DNA of 54,528 nucleotides from contig NZ_JAUSBX010000040.1 of assembly GCF_030651835.1 (NCBI RefSeq), positions 1-54,528 on the forward strand, in the 5' to 3' direction. This stretch comes from Methylicorpusculum sp. Lineage in GTDB: Bacteria; Pseudomonadota; Gammaproteobacteria; Methylococcales; Methylomonadaceae. Below the pieces are notes generated by a model that had not been told where the DNA came from, did no database searches, and saw nothing but the letters and a program-made list of their open reading frames with translations. Both the position numbers and the translations under genes were made by a program. Positions 45,331 through 54,222 of the stretch are shown here, one piece after another (the stretch's first letter is position 1; the number at the start of each line of letters is the position of its first letter).

Positions 45331-46515
45331 ATGACACTTTTACAGATTTACCGAACCCTGTATTTTTTTATCGTTGTCGCCTTCATGATGACCTTGCCGC
45401 CTCTGACATTAGCCGCAGCCGGAGGGCAAGGTGAAGATAAAATTCTGATCCCGCCTCCCCCGACTATTGCAGCGTCCTCGCATATTCTCATTGATGCCAA
45501 CAGTGGACGTGTTCTAGCCGAAAATAACGCAGACAGCAGACTGCCGCCGGCAAGCCTGACCAAAATCATGGCCGTCTATGTTGCGTTCAATGAGCTGAGT
45601 AAGGGCCATCTGCAGTTGGATGAGAATGTTAATGTCAGCCCCAATGCCTGGCGCACACCCGGGTCACGCATGTTTATTGAAGTCAATAAACAAGTCACGG
45701 TCAGCGAACTGCTGCATGGCGTGATCATTCAATCCGGTAATGATGCCAGCGTGGCGCTGGCTGAACATATCGCCGGAGATGAGTCCACCTTTGCGGAAAT
45801 GATGAACCAGCAAGCTGCTAGACTCGGCTTGACTAACACTCATTTTACCAACAGCATGGGCTTACCCAATCCGGAGCACTATACCAGTGCTCGTGACCTA
45901 GGAATCTTAACCCGCGCGCTGATCAAAGAATATCCTGAATATTACAAATGGTTCTCTTTGAAAGAATTTACCTATAACAAAATTACGCAACGTAACCGGA
46001 ACAAACTGCTGTGGTCCGATGAAACGGTTGATGGCGTCAAAACAGGCCATACCGAAGAGGCAGGATTTTGTTTGGTCGCATCTGCTGTCCGCGACAATAT
46101 GCGGTTGATATCCGTCGCAATGGGCACTAAAAGTGAGCGCGCACGTACAGCTGAAAACCGCACATTACTGAATTACGGTTTTCGGTTTTATGAAACTCAT
46201 CATCTGTACAAAGGCCGCGAACCGCTTAAAGAGACCCGCATCTGGAAAGGTGACGAAAAATTACTGCAACTTGGACTGGCTGATGATTTGTATGTCACCA
46301 TTCCGCGTCGTCAATACAAAGACCTGAAAGCCGTCATGAACTTCGATCAGAAGATTTTCGCACCGGTAAAAGCTGGAGACGCACTGGGATCAGTCAACGT
46401 GAGCCTGGCAGGCGAAGTGATAGCAGACCAAAAACTGATCGCATTGTCTACAATCGAAAAAGGCAACCTGTTCCGCAGAATTTATGATGCTGCTATTTTA
46501 TTGGTAAAAAAATGA
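45331..46515 (+). CDS. dacA: D-alanyl-D-alanine carboxypeptidase (PBP5/6 family)
   Basis: 394 residues. The signal peptide ends near LAAA. The serine is S75 with K78 in PPASLTKIM, the second motif SGN in IIQSGNDASVALAEH, and KTGHT in VDGVKTGHTEEAG. A C-terminal beta domain and amphipathic end (KGNLFRRIYDAAILLVKK) anchor it to the outer face of the inner membrane. It trims pentapeptides. In many gammaproteobacteria rlpA stands between mltB and this gene, but it is absent here. Confidence 0.95.
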   Translation: MTLLQIYRTLYFFIVVAFMMTLPPLTLAAAGGQGEDKILIPPPPTIAASSHILIDANSGRVLAENNADSRLPPASLTKIMAVYVAFNELSKGHLQLDENVNVSPNAWRTPGSRMFIEVNKQVTVSELLHGVIIQSGNDASVALAEHIAGDESTFAEMMNQQAARLGLTNTHFTNSMGLPNPEHYTSARDLGILTRALIKEYPEYYKWFSLKEFTYNKITQRNRNKLLWSDETVDGVKTGHTEEAGFCLVASAVRDNMRLISVAMGTKSERARTAENRTLLNYGFRFYETHHLYKGREPLKETRIWKGDEKLLQLGLADDLYVTIPRRQYKDLKAVMNFDQKIFAPVKAGDALGSVNVSLAGEVIADQKLIALSTIEKGNLFRRIYDAAILLVKK

Positions 46516-47357
46516 TCATTGATACTAAAACTGTCTATCTGAACGGTGAATATCTGCCGCTGAACGAAGCAAAAGTCTCTGTTCTTGACCGTGGATTTTT
46601 ATTCGGCGACGGTATATACGAAGTCATCCCTGCCTATTCCGGCCGATTGTTCCGCTTGCAGGAACATCTCGAACGCCTGGAAAACAGCCTTGACAGCATC
46701 CGTCTGGTCAACCCGCATAGCCGTGAGCAATGGTCAGAACTATTGCAGCCGTTACTGACACCGGATCAGGACCAATACATTTACCTGCAGATTACCCGGG
46801 GTGTAGCGCCCAAACGCGATCATGCGTTCCCCATTCCCACTGTCCCTACCGTTTTTGCGATGAGCTCTCCGATTGTGCCATTGCCTGATCTGGACCAAGG
46901 CGTTAAAGCAATCACGGTGAAAGATAATCGCTGGGGCCACTGCAACATCAAAGCAATTACTTTACTGGCCAACATTCTGCAAAGACAGGCCGCTATCGAT
47001 CAAGGCTGCGCCGAAGCGATCCTGGTCAAAGAAGATTATGTGACTGAGGGTGCGGCCAGTAATATTTTTGTCGTACTGGACGGCGTGTTAATCACCCCAC
47101 CCAAAGGCCCTGAAATTTTACCCGGCATCACCCGTGATTTGATTCTTGAAATTGCCGAAGCCAACGCCATATCCTATTGTGAAGATATCATTGCATTCGA
47201 AGCCTTGAAATCAGCCTCTGAAATTTGGCTCACCAGTTCGACCCGGGAAATTATTCCTGTCGTCAATCTGGATGGCGCTGATATTGCCGACGGCAAACCG
47301 GGGCCGCTGTGGCACAAAATGCATCAACTTTATCAAGCATTCAAAAAAGCACAATAA
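46512..47357 (+). CDS. dat: D-amino-acid aminotransferase (class IV, PLP)
   Basis: 281 residues. Fold type IV: VSVLDRGFLFGDGIYEVIPAY, PLP Lys K147 in CNIKAITLLANIL, and TEGAASNIFVV. It interconverts D-Ala and D-Glu and could supply D-amino acids for peptidoglycan. It overlaps dacA by 4 bp, in keeping with that role. A branched-chain aminotransferase is less likely given the context. Confidence 0.9.
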   Translation: MIIDTKTVYLNGEYLPLNEAKVSVLDRGFLFGDGIYEVIPAYSGRLFRLQEHLERLENSLDSIRLVNPHSREQWSELLQPLLTPDQDQYIYLQITRGVAPKRDHAFPIPTVPTVFAMSSPIVPLPDLDQGVKAITVKDNRWGHCNIKAITLLANILQRQAAIDQGCAEAILVKEDYVTEGAASNIFVVLDGVLITPPKGPEILPGITRDLILEIAEANAISYCEDIIAFEALKSASEIWLTSSTREIIPVVNLDGADIADGKPGPLWHKMHQLYQAFKKAQ

Positions 47358-47623
47358 TGAGTGAACAAGAGTCCGTATTACAGTTTCCCTGCCAATTTCC
47401 CATTAAAGCGATGGGAACCAGCACGATTGAACTGGATTTGCATGTCGTGGAAATTGTCCGCAGACATGTCGAAAATATTCACGAAAATTCGGTTCAATCC
47501 CGTCCGAGTAAAGGCGGAAAATACACCGCTGTCACGGTCACGATTACCGCAACCAGCAAGCAACAACTGGATGCGATCTATCAAGACTTGACTGACTCGC
47601 CTCATGTACTGATGGCGCTCTGA
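47357..47623 (+). CDS. ybeD: YbeD family protein (DUF493)
   Basis: 88 residues from the ATG at 47357, which overlaps the dat stop as TAATG. An earlier in-frame codon at 47309 is inside dat. LQFPCQFPIKAMG, VRRHVENI, GGKYTAVTVTITATS and LMAL match the ACT-like fold of YbeD. In many genomes it lies between dacA and lipB, and it may bind a small regulator. No reaction is known. Confidence 0.93.
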   Translation: MSEQESVLQFPCQFPIKAMGTSTIELDLHVVEIVRRHVENIHENSVQSRPSKGGKYTAVTVTITATSKQQLDAIYQDLTDSPHVLMAL

Positions 47624-47638
47624 TTCGCGGCCCTGCTC

Positions 47639-48247
47639 ATGCAGCCCATACTCCGTTTTCTGGGTCAACAGCCTTATGACGAGGTTTTTAAGGCCATGCA
47701 GGCATTCGCTTTGAACCGTAATCCGGAAGCAACTGATGAGCTCTGGGTTGTAGAGCATGCGCCCGTTTTTACCTTGGGTCTTAACGGCAAACAGGAGCAT
47801 GTGCTGGACCCTGGGGATATTCCAGTGATCCGCACTGACCGCGGCGGCCAAGTCACTTATCATGGACCCGGCCAGCTGGTTCTTTACGCGCTGCTTGATA
47901 CAAAACACCATTCAATGACCGCACGCCAAATGGTGACGCTGTTAGAGCAGGCAATCATCCATACCTTATCTCAATACGGCATAGGCGCTAAAGCAAAACC
48001 CGAAGCGCCGGGCGTCTATATTGATGACAAAAAAATCGGCTCAATTGGCCTGCGCATCAAAAACAATTGCAGTTACCACGGACTCAGCCTGAACAATCGG
48101 ATGGACTTAAGTCCATTTACACGGATCAACCCCTGCGGCTATGCCGGTTTGACCGTAACCCAGTTAGCAGATTTCGGCGTAGACATAACAACGCAGGAAC
48201 TTGCCATACCCGTTGCCCACTTCATTTCAGAGGCACTGACATCATGA
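47639..48247 (+). CDS. lipB: octanoyl-[ACP]:protein N-octanoyltransferase
   Basis: 202 residues. [14 protein letters not shown], Lys K132 in KKIGSIGLR, and the acyl-thioester Cys C166 in INPCGYAG. It moves the octanoyl chain from acyl carrier protein to the lipoyl domains of 2-oxoacid dehydrogenases and glycine cleavage H protein. It overlaps lipA by 4 bp (ATGA). Confidence 0.97.
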   Translation: MQPILRFLGQQPYDEVFKAMQAFALNRNPEATDELWVVEHAPVFTLGLNGKQEHVLDPGDIPVIRTDRGGQVTYHGPGQLVLYALLDTKHHSMTARQMVTLLEQAIIHTLSQYGIGAKAKPEAPGVYIDDKKIGSIGLRIKNNCSYHGLSLNNRMDLSPFTRINPCGYAGLTVTQLADFGVDITTQELAIPVAHFISEALTS

Positions 48248-49212
48248 CTTATCAAGCCCCCTCCCGGCTCACTCCGGAATCTCATCAACGCAATGTCGAA
48301 AAGTTATCGAGAATCCCGATTAAAGTCGAACCGGCTGAAACAACCTTGCGCAAACCTGACTGGATCAGAGTTTCGTTATCGGCTGGCGAAGAAGTCAATC
48401 GCATCAAGCAATTGCTCAGAGAGAACAATCTGCATACGGTTTGCGAAGAAGCCGCCTGCCCGAATCTTGCCGAATGCTTTAAACACGGCACGGCTACGTT
48501 CATGATCATGGGCGATCTGTGCACTCGCCGCTGCCCGTTCTGCGATGTCGCGCACGGCAAGCCTTTGCCGCTGGATCAGGACGAACCGCAGCATCTGGCC
48601 AAAACAATCAAAGCCATGGCCTTAAAATATGTGGTTATTACGTCCGTGGACAGAGATGATTTACGTGACGGCGGCGCAGGCCATTTTGCGGACTGCATCA
48701 AAGCCATAAGAGAACAGACCCCACATACCAAAATTGAAATTCTGGTACCGGATTTTCGCGGACGCATTGCCAAAGCCATCGGCATCTTAAGCGAACAACC
48801 CTGCGATGTGTTTAACCATAATCTGGAAACCGTACCCCGACTTTACAAACAAGCACGTCCCGGTGCCGACTATGCCGGCTCCTTGCAATTGCTGAAAGAT
48901 TACAGACAATTAGCACCCAATACGCCTACCAAATCGGGACTGATGTTGGGCATTGGTGAAACCAAGGAAGAGGTAATTCAAGTCATGCAGGACTTGATCG
49001 ATCACAACTGTAGTATGCTGACACTGGGCCAATACTTGCCGCCCAGCAAGTCGCATCTTCCTGTACAACGTTATTTGACTCCTCAGGAATTCGATGAACT
49101 GGGCGAGCATGCAAAATCGCTGGGATTTAAAAATGTCGCCAGCGCGCCATTGGTCCGTTCGTCTTATCATGCGGACCAGCAGGCAAAAACTATTGTCGAG
49201 AATTCTGTCTAG
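48244..49212 (+). CDS. lipA: lipoyl synthase (radical SAM)
   Basis: 322 residues from the ATG at 48244. The frame to 48067 overlaps lipB. The auxiliary cluster Cys are C67, C72 and C78 ([12 protein letters not shown]), and the radical-SAM Cys are C93, C97 and C100 (CTRRCPFC). It inserts sulphur at C6 and C8 of the octanoyl chain, the step after LipB. The last gene of the cluster. Confidence 0.97.
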   Translation: MTYQAPSRLTPESHQRNVEKLSRIPIKVEPAETTLRKPDWIRVSLSAGEEVNRIKQLLRENNLHTVCEEAACPNLAECFKHGTATFMIMGDLCTRRCPFCDVAHGKPLPLDQDEPQHLAKTIKAMALKYVVITSVDRDDLRDGGAGHFADCIKAIREQTPHTKIEILVPDFRGRIAKAIGILSEQPCDVFNHNLETVPRLYKQARPGADYAGSLQLLKDYRQLAPNTPTKSGLMLGIGETKEEVIQVMQDLIDHNCSMLTLGQYLPPSKSHLPVQRYLTPQEFDELGEHAKSLGFKNVASAPLVRSSYHADQQAKTIVENSV

Positions 49213-49293
49213 CGCTAAGCTTGTCGTTCTTTAACGATAAATCTGATGCGTTTTATTTATTGTTGAAATTTCCTTTCAAACACGGAGTAGATT

Positions 49294-49776
49294 ATGAAAA
49301 AACTAGCCCTGGTAACTATATTAATAAGCGCTTCTTCATCCGCATTCGCTGACGCGCCCGGCGGACCCAACTGCGGTTGGGGCAATATGCTTTTTGAAGG
49401 CAAAGCCGGCGCAGGCTATCATTTTATGGCCTCGACTTTTAACAGTTCGTTTGGTAACAACACCTTTGGCATGACCAGCGGAACGAACGGCTGTTCAACT
49501 CGTGGAAGGCTCACCTATTCCGGCAAGAATGCGATGACCGTGTCGCAAATCATGACCGAATTTTCCGAAGATGTCGCCAAAGGCAATGGTGAAGCACTGG
49601 ATACAGTAGCGGTCGTATTCGGCATAGAAAAACAGGACCGGTCTGTTTTTGCTGAAATTGCTCACGCTAATTTTGAAAAATTATTCCCTTCTGAAAACGT
49701 AAGCGCTGAGCACGTTGTAGACACCCTTTTTGTTCTGATGAAAAACGATGCCCGTTTAGCCAAATACGCGGTTTAA
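49294..49776 (+). CDS. DUF3015 family secreted protein
   Basis: 160 residues. The signal peptide ends AFA/DAPGG. The mature start PGGPNCGWGNMLFEGKAG, GTNGCSTRG and the C-terminal AHANFEKLFPS match the DUF3015 family of exported proteins with two or three conserved Cys. Function unknown. A strong hairpin follows at 49839-49865, so it is likely monocistronic. Confidence 0.85.
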   Translation: MKKLALVTILISASSSAFADAPGGPNCGWGNMLFEGKAGAGYHFMASTFNSSFGNNTFGMTSGTNGCSTRGRLTYSGKNAMTVSQIMTEFSEDVAKGNGEALDTVAVVFGIEKQDRSVFAEIAHANFEKLFPSENVSAEHVVDTLFVLMKNDARLAKYAV

Positions 49777-49838
49777 GCTGAGATCACCGGCACTCAGGAT
49801 TTAGTCATATCCTCATTTAGACAGACTACTGAACAAAA

Positions 49839-49865
49839 GCCGGGCTATTCAATGAATAACCCGGC
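49839..49865 (+). terminator. terminator hairpin of the DUF3015 gene
   Basis: GCCGGGCTATT pairs with AATAACCCGGC (one mismatch) around a short loop, followed by CTTCT. Stable enough for a transcript end 60 bp past the stop codon. Confidence 0.6.
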
Positions 49866-49869
49866 CTTC

Positions 49870-50003
49870 TATACCCATCGTAGATCGAAATTCGGCACCG
49901 GGGTGCCCGTCAAAGGACGCCGTAAATACATCCCTATAGGCTCTATGCCGAACAACCCGTTGACGCCTTAGGCACTGCCGAAATTTGAAGTGCGAAAGGT
50001 ATA
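49870..50003. repeat. palindromic repeat element with TATACC ends
   Basis: The left end TATACCCATCGTAGATCG followed by AAATTCGGCA and the reverse complement of the right end TATACCTTTCGCACTTC followed by AAATTTCGGCA agree at about 20 of 28 positions. Between them, GGACGCCGTAAATACATCCC and CTATGCCGAACAAC resemble highly repeated intergenic elements of Methylococcales-type genomes. No coding capacity. It lies before the DUF4105 gene. Confidence 0.65.
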
Positions 50004-50071
50004 ACTCAAGACTTGGGCTTCATGAAGTCAATTTCCAACCCAGCGTTGACTGAGATGCGGTGACGCCTGAC

Positions 50072-51949
50072 ATGTCTCATCATTTAAACCGCCTTGTCTT
50101 ATCTGCTGCTGTATGTCTGTTTTTCAGCGCTGGCTCGCTAGCAGACGCCAAAACAATTGCCCCCTCATTCCTAAAACAATTGGCCGAGAGCCACGAATGG
50201 CTGTCGCTCATCCATTACCAACATAAAGCTTTGAGCGGCCAATGGCAAAGTTATGTCGATGATACCAAATTTTTTTTGGCACCAGACGGCCAACAGAACC
50301 CCTTAGCTGAACTAAGGGCAACCCTTTCTGCATTGACCGATCCAGCCCTGCAAGGCGATCAACACGCCAGCTGCCGCTTTCCGGCCCGATTGCAATGGTT
50401 ATCAAAAGTGCTGCCGCAGGATGCTCAAGAATTCGTAAGACCCGCCTGCCCAACTTATGAAAAGTGGCGTAAGGAAATGAATACTGAAAGCATCAGCCTG
50501 ATCTTTGCTTCAGCCTATTTGAACAGTCCCTCCTCAATGTTCGGTCATACCTTGATGAGACTGGACCCGCCAAAAGATGAAAACGATACCGATTGGCTGG
50601 CCTATGCACTGAACTTTGGCGCCATTGTCGATGAAAACGATAATTCTCTTTTTTATGCCTTCAAAGGTTTGGCGGGGGGTTACACCGGCTTATTCCAGCT
50701 GATGCCTTTTTATCAAAAAATCAAGGAATACAGCTTCATGGAAAACAGGGACTTATGGGAATACCATCTGAATTTAACCCCGGACGAAACCCATCGTTTA
50801 CTCAATCATCTCTGGGAATTACAAGACATCGAATTCGATTATTTTTATATCTCAGAAAACTGTTCCTTTCGCTTGCTGGAATTACTGGAAGTCGCAAGGC
50901 CAGGCAGTCAGCTGACCGAATCATTCTCATTGACGGCGATTCCTTCCGAAATTGTGCAGGCCATTCATGACCAGGGCTTTATTCAATCCGTTCATTATCG
51001 GCCATCACAAACCGGAAAACTGAAAAGCCTCTTGGCTTCCATACCCCAGCATTACCAACCTCTTGTTGAGCAGCTATCGCATGATATGACTGTTGCCGAT
51101 ACCGTTACTTTTAAACAAGCACCCATTAGCCTTCAAAAACAAATGGTCTCGGCCGCTTATCAATTGATGAGTCAACGCGCCATTGGCAAAGAAAGAACGG
51201 CGGAATCAGCCAAACGCCGTTACCGCATGTTGAATCTATTGAACCGCTATCCCCAAGAAATCCAGACGGAGCCGGAAATAGCGACCCCAAGCGCCCCGCA
51301 AACCGGCCATAACTCCCAGCGTTTAACACTGGGAGGCGGATTTGACGACGGCAAAGGATATGCTGAACTCGGTTACCGGCTTAATTATCATGATCTGCTC
51401 GATAACCCGGACGGCTATTTTAAGGGCGCAGCCATCAACTTTTTTGACCTGACCGCGCGCGCTTACGAAGACAACCGGTATCGCTTACAAAAACTGGAAC
51501 TGCTCAACATAACTTCACTCAGCCCTCGCGATCTTTTTTTTCAGCCCATCTCCTGGCGCCTGGCAACTGGCCTGGCTTATCAAAATTACGGTGAGGATAA
51601 ATTGTCAGGCTATCTTAACGGTGGTGCCGGCTTGAGTTATGCCTGGATAGATAACAACCTGAGCTACAGCTTTATCAATGCCCACCTGGAACACAATGAG
51701 CACTTCGATCATCATCTACAACCGGGCACAGGCATCAGTCTGGGCCACTTGTATTATTCAAAATGGGGTACCAGCCAAGTGGAAATTGATTCAAAAATTT
51801 TTATCGATGGTTCCTATCTCTATCATGCCGGCTTTGAACACAACTTTGTGCTGAGCCAAAATCAGGCTTTACGGTTCTCGGTAAAACACTTTTGGAATAA
51901 TCATGACGACTTCAACCAGGCGGAATTCAGCTATCGGCTGTATTTTTGA
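50072..51949 (+). CDS. DUF4105 (Lnb-like) protein with C-terminal barrel domain
   Basis: About 625 residues from the ATG at 50072. A GTG at 50060 is also possible. A signal peptide (LVLSAAVCLFFSAGSLADA). The DUF4105 domain at about 120-330 has ASAYLNSPSSMFGHTLMRLD, GLAGGYTGLFQLMPFY, LWEYHLNLTPDE and YFYISENCSFRLLELLEV, a His/Cys set typical of papain-like folds. From about 410 on, alternating strands (LTLGGGFDDGKGYAELGYRL, ISLGHLYYSKWGTSQVEID) end in a terminal Phe, like an outer-membrane barrel. The substrate is unknown. Confidence 0.85.
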   Translation: MSHHLNRLVLSAAVCLFFSAGSLADAKTIAPSFLKQLAESHEWLSLIHYQHKALSGQWQSYVDDTKFFLAPDGQQNPLAELRATLSALTDPALQGDQHASCRFPARLQWLSKVLPQDAQEFVRPACPTYEKWRKEMNTESISLIFASAYLNSPSSMFGHTLMRLDPPKDENDTDWLAYALNFGAIVDENDNSLFYAFKGLAGGYTGLFQLMPFYQKIKEYSFMENRDLWEYHLNLTPDETHRLLNHLWELQDIEFDYFYISENCSFRLLELLEVARPGSQLTESFSLTAIPSEIVQAIHDQGFIQSVHYRPSQTGKLKSLLASIPQHYQPLVEQLSHDMTVADTVTFKQAPISLQKQMVSAAYQLMSQRAIGKERTAESAKRRYRMLNLLNRYPQEIQTEPEIATPSAPQTGHNSQRLTLGGGFDDGKGYAELGYRLNYHDLLDNPDGYFKGAAINFFDLTARAYEDNRYRLQKLELLNITSLSPRDLFFQPISWRLATGLAYQNYGEDKLSGYLNGGAGLSYAWIDNNLSYSFINAHLEHNEHFDHHLQPGTGISLGHLYYSKWGTSQVEIDSKIFIDGSYLYHAGFEHNFVLSQNQALRFSVKHFWNNHDDFNQAEFSYRLYF

Positions 51950-52349
51950 TTAAACCGTAAACTCCGTAATTTTCCGCTCCAAAAAAGGACATTGATGCTC
52001 TACTTATGTGCAAATATTGAGCGTTTGAAATCATTAATTTAAATAATTTCTCACCTGATGACACAGGCTTTCAGATGGTCTTTTTTTATGCGAAAATCGA
52101 GTGCTCATGAGCCTTAATCCTCAATTTGCCTCATGGTATATGTAAGACATTTCGTAAGATTTCAGAAATTTCATCATGGGGGGGGAGGGTTATCAATTTA
52201 CTGGATTATCTTTTACTGCAATGCGGCATTGTTGGCTGAGGAAAGCTTGATAATTTCCGATAAATTCATGACTAACGTGTGGTGATGTTATGTATTTGAA
52301 GTGTTACGACATCATTTTAAATGTTGTAGTTAACTAAAGAGATACGATA
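51950..52349. other. 400-bp gap with T-run hairpin and G8 tract
   Basis: A loose hairpin with CAGGCTTTCAGATGG followed by TCTTTTTTT (about 52054-52091) may end the upstream transcript. A run of eight G (52178-52185) lies 165 bp before the next ATG. No gene seen. Confidence 0.4.
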
Positions 52350-53534
52350 ATGAAAAAGAAAAATCTTTTTACAGCCGCATTTATAAGCCTTCTGGCTTCG
52401 GGCTGTGCGACTCATACCAGTACCTTTGAGGCATTCCAGGCTCAAGACCTTAATCCGATGGTGGCTTCCGGGCAATATATACAAAAAGCCGATAATTTCT
52501 TTGTTCTCAATGATTCATCTTCATCAATGAATGATGATTATCACGGCTCAATCTATGTTGCTCAGCCCACTCCTAACAAGTTTTCCGTCGAAAAGGAAAT
52601 CCTGAGCCGGATGAATTTGACGATTCCAAACCTGAAAATGACCACCAGCATTCGTAGCTTCGGTTATGGCGATTGTTTATCCTGGGGATTTACCCAACTC
52701 AACTACCCGCCTACCGATTATTCCCAATCAACGTTTGATTCAGGCATCAATACCTTGAAATGCGCCAGCGGCGGCACACCCATCTCCAGCGGATTAAGCG
52801 GCACAACGGAAGATCTGGCAGGCACATCCGGCAATATCGCCGTCGTCATACTCAGTGACGGTCATAATCTGGATTCAAACGGTATCGCCGAAGTCAAAGC
52901 GATGAAACAACGTTACGGTGATAGACTCTGCGTCTACTCTATTTGGGTGGGCAATCATAAAGAAAAATCCGGACAACAAGTATTGCAACAACTCTCCGAT
53001 GTTGCCGGTTGCGGATTTAGCACCAATGCGGAAACTATTGCCAGCGCTGATGGCATGGCTGACTTTGTCAAACAGGTTTTTCTGAAGCAAGGCAATCCGG
53101 TTCCGGTTTGTACGACGCTTGATTCAGATTCAGACGGCATCAACGATTGCGATGATAAGTGTCCAAATACCTTACCGGGTACTCATGTCAACGAATATGG
53201 CTGCTGGATAGTCGATATCAAATTTGATAACGATTCAGCCGTGATCAAGCGCCAGTATTTCCATGAACTCGAAGATATTGCCACTGCTATTCAACAGCAT
53301 CCCAATGTCAAAATTGAAGTTCAAGGCCATACCAGCAGCACCGGTTCGGCACAACATAACTTGGGATTATCCATTAGAAGAGCGGAAGCGGTTAAAAACT
53401 TCTTGGTGGAAAAATCCAATTCAAGCAACATTACGTCCAGAGGCTATGGCTTGAATAACCCCATGTACAGTAATGCAACGGAAGAAGGCCGCGCCAAAAA
53501 CCGTCGCGTACAGTTGGAAATCATCAGTAAATAG
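52350..53534 (+). CDS. lipoprotein with VWA-like, TSP3 and OmpA domains
   Basis: 394 residues. The lipoprotein signal ends LLASGC (C19). A VWA-like domain (about 45-240) has the metal-binding motif D55-x-S57-x-S59 in VLNDSSSSM, Thr in GGTPISSGL and Asp in VILSDGHN. A calcium-type TSP3 stretch follows (DSDSDGINDCDDKCPNT, about 258-275). The OmpA C-terminal peptidoglycan-binding domain closes it (VKIEVQGHTSS, NLGLSIRRAEAVKNFLVE, GRAKNRRVQLEI). It is anchored in the outer membrane and tied to peptidoglycan, with a MIDAS adhesin-like head. Six or more Cys in the VWA and TSP3 parts suggest disulphides. The partner is unknown. Confidence 0.9.
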   Translation: MKKKNLFTAAFISLLASGCATHTSTFEAFQAQDLNPMVASGQYIQKADNFFVLNDSSSSMNDDYHGSIYVAQPTPNKFSVEKEILSRMNLTIPNLKMTTSIRSFGYGDCLSWGFTQLNYPPTDYSQSTFDSGINTLKCASGGTPISSGLSGTTEDLAGTSGNIAVVILSDGHNLDSNGIAEVKAMKQRYGDRLCVYSIWVGNHKEKSGQQVLQQLSDVAGCGFSTNAETIASADGMADFVKQVFLKQGNPVPVCTTLDSDSDGINDCDDKCPNTLPGTHVNEYGCWIVDIKFDNDSAVIKRQYFHELEDIATAIQQHPNVKIEVQGHTSSTGSAQHNLGLSIRRAEAVKNFLVEKSNSSNITSRGYGLNNPMYSNATEEGRAKNRRVQLEIISK

Positions 53535-53571
53535 TAACTCCTATCTGATCGAAAAACATCTCGTTTCCGGA

Positions 53572-53674
53572 AGGTGCTGGGTGTAATTGGCGAGGATTTC
53601 GGCAGCAGGGAAGCTGCCGTAAAGCTCCTATGACGGGTTCACGGCGGTCCTCGGCAGACACATTCTGCACCTTT
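53572..53674. repeat. MITE-like element with AAGGTGC ends
   Basis: AAGGTGC (53572-53578) and GCACCTT (53668-53674) bound a 103-bp element. Its core GAGGATTTCGGCAGCAGGGA, AGCTGCCGTAAAGC and GGCGGTCCTC is clearly the same structured core as in copies 1 and 2, with hairpin CGGCAGC/GCTGCCG (53601-53607/53614-53620). The ends are of a different type. Confidence 0.7.
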
Positions 53675-53706
53675 AGATTTTCAATCTGTAAGGCGTAAAA
53701 AACATT

Positions 53707-53746
53707 AACTGGAGACTTCTTTTAATCAGGAGTTTCCAGTTTTTTT
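53707..53746. terminator. intrinsic terminator (bidirectional)
   Basis: AACTGGAGAC (53707-53716) pairs with GTTTCCAGTT (53732-53741), followed by a T-run to 53746. On the minus strand the same stem is followed by AATGTTTTTT, so it can end both converging transcripts. Confidence 0.8.
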
Positions 53747-53769
53747 ACCGTAAAAAGGCCATCTTGACA

Positions 53770-54222
53770 TTACTTTTGAGTAAACTTTAATGGCTTGCTC
53801 AGTTTGGGTGAATAAATCAATAGATAGGGTTCATCCATCTCAATCCTGTGCGCCATTTTCAAAGCATCCAGATAACGATTTTCTTGTAACGATACCGCAG
53901 GAGGACACATCATTTTTGTTGATGGTATCGAGCCGTTATTTAGAACCCTGAAGCCTCCTTTTTCATCGATCTCAACCTGCCCACTGTATTGATTACAGGA
54001 AGCCCGGCCTGAAATTTTATTTTTTTCGTGGAATTTTAGCGTCACCTGAACGCGATCCAGCACACCGTGCCCGCCCAGATCTTCCAGCAGCCATTCCCGT
54101 CCATTTAAAAACTCAGCAGTTGGCACTGGATTCGTTGCAGAAACAGGACGTATTGCTCCGCACCCCGCAATCGCTGTAAACGCTAAAATCATCAGTGTCC
54201 GATTATTTCGATAAACTTTCAT
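53770..54222 (-). CDS. META-domain lipoprotein (HslJ-like)
   Basis: 150 residues. The lipoprotein signal ends AIAGC. The META domain shows REWLLEDLGGHGVLDR, ISGRASCNQYSGQVE, TKMMCPPAVSLQENRYLDAL and LLIYSP, with the paired Cys of CNQY and MCPP. Related proteins (HslJ, META) are envelope or stress proteins. The reaction, if any, is unknown. Monocistronic, ended by the terminator above. Confidence 0.9.
   Translation of the reverse strand: MKVYRNNRTLMILAFTAIAGCGAIRPVSATNPVPTAEFLNGREWLLEDLGGHGVLDRVQVTLKFHEKNKISGRASCNQYSGQVEIDEKGGFRVLNNGSIPSTKMMCPPAVSLQENRYLDALKMAHRIEMDEPYLLIYSPKLSKPLKFTQK

Noticed and set aside
48067-48243. Upstream start of lipA
   Set aside because: It would overlap lipB by 180 bp. 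The ATG at 48244 with the ATGA overlap matches LipA homology.
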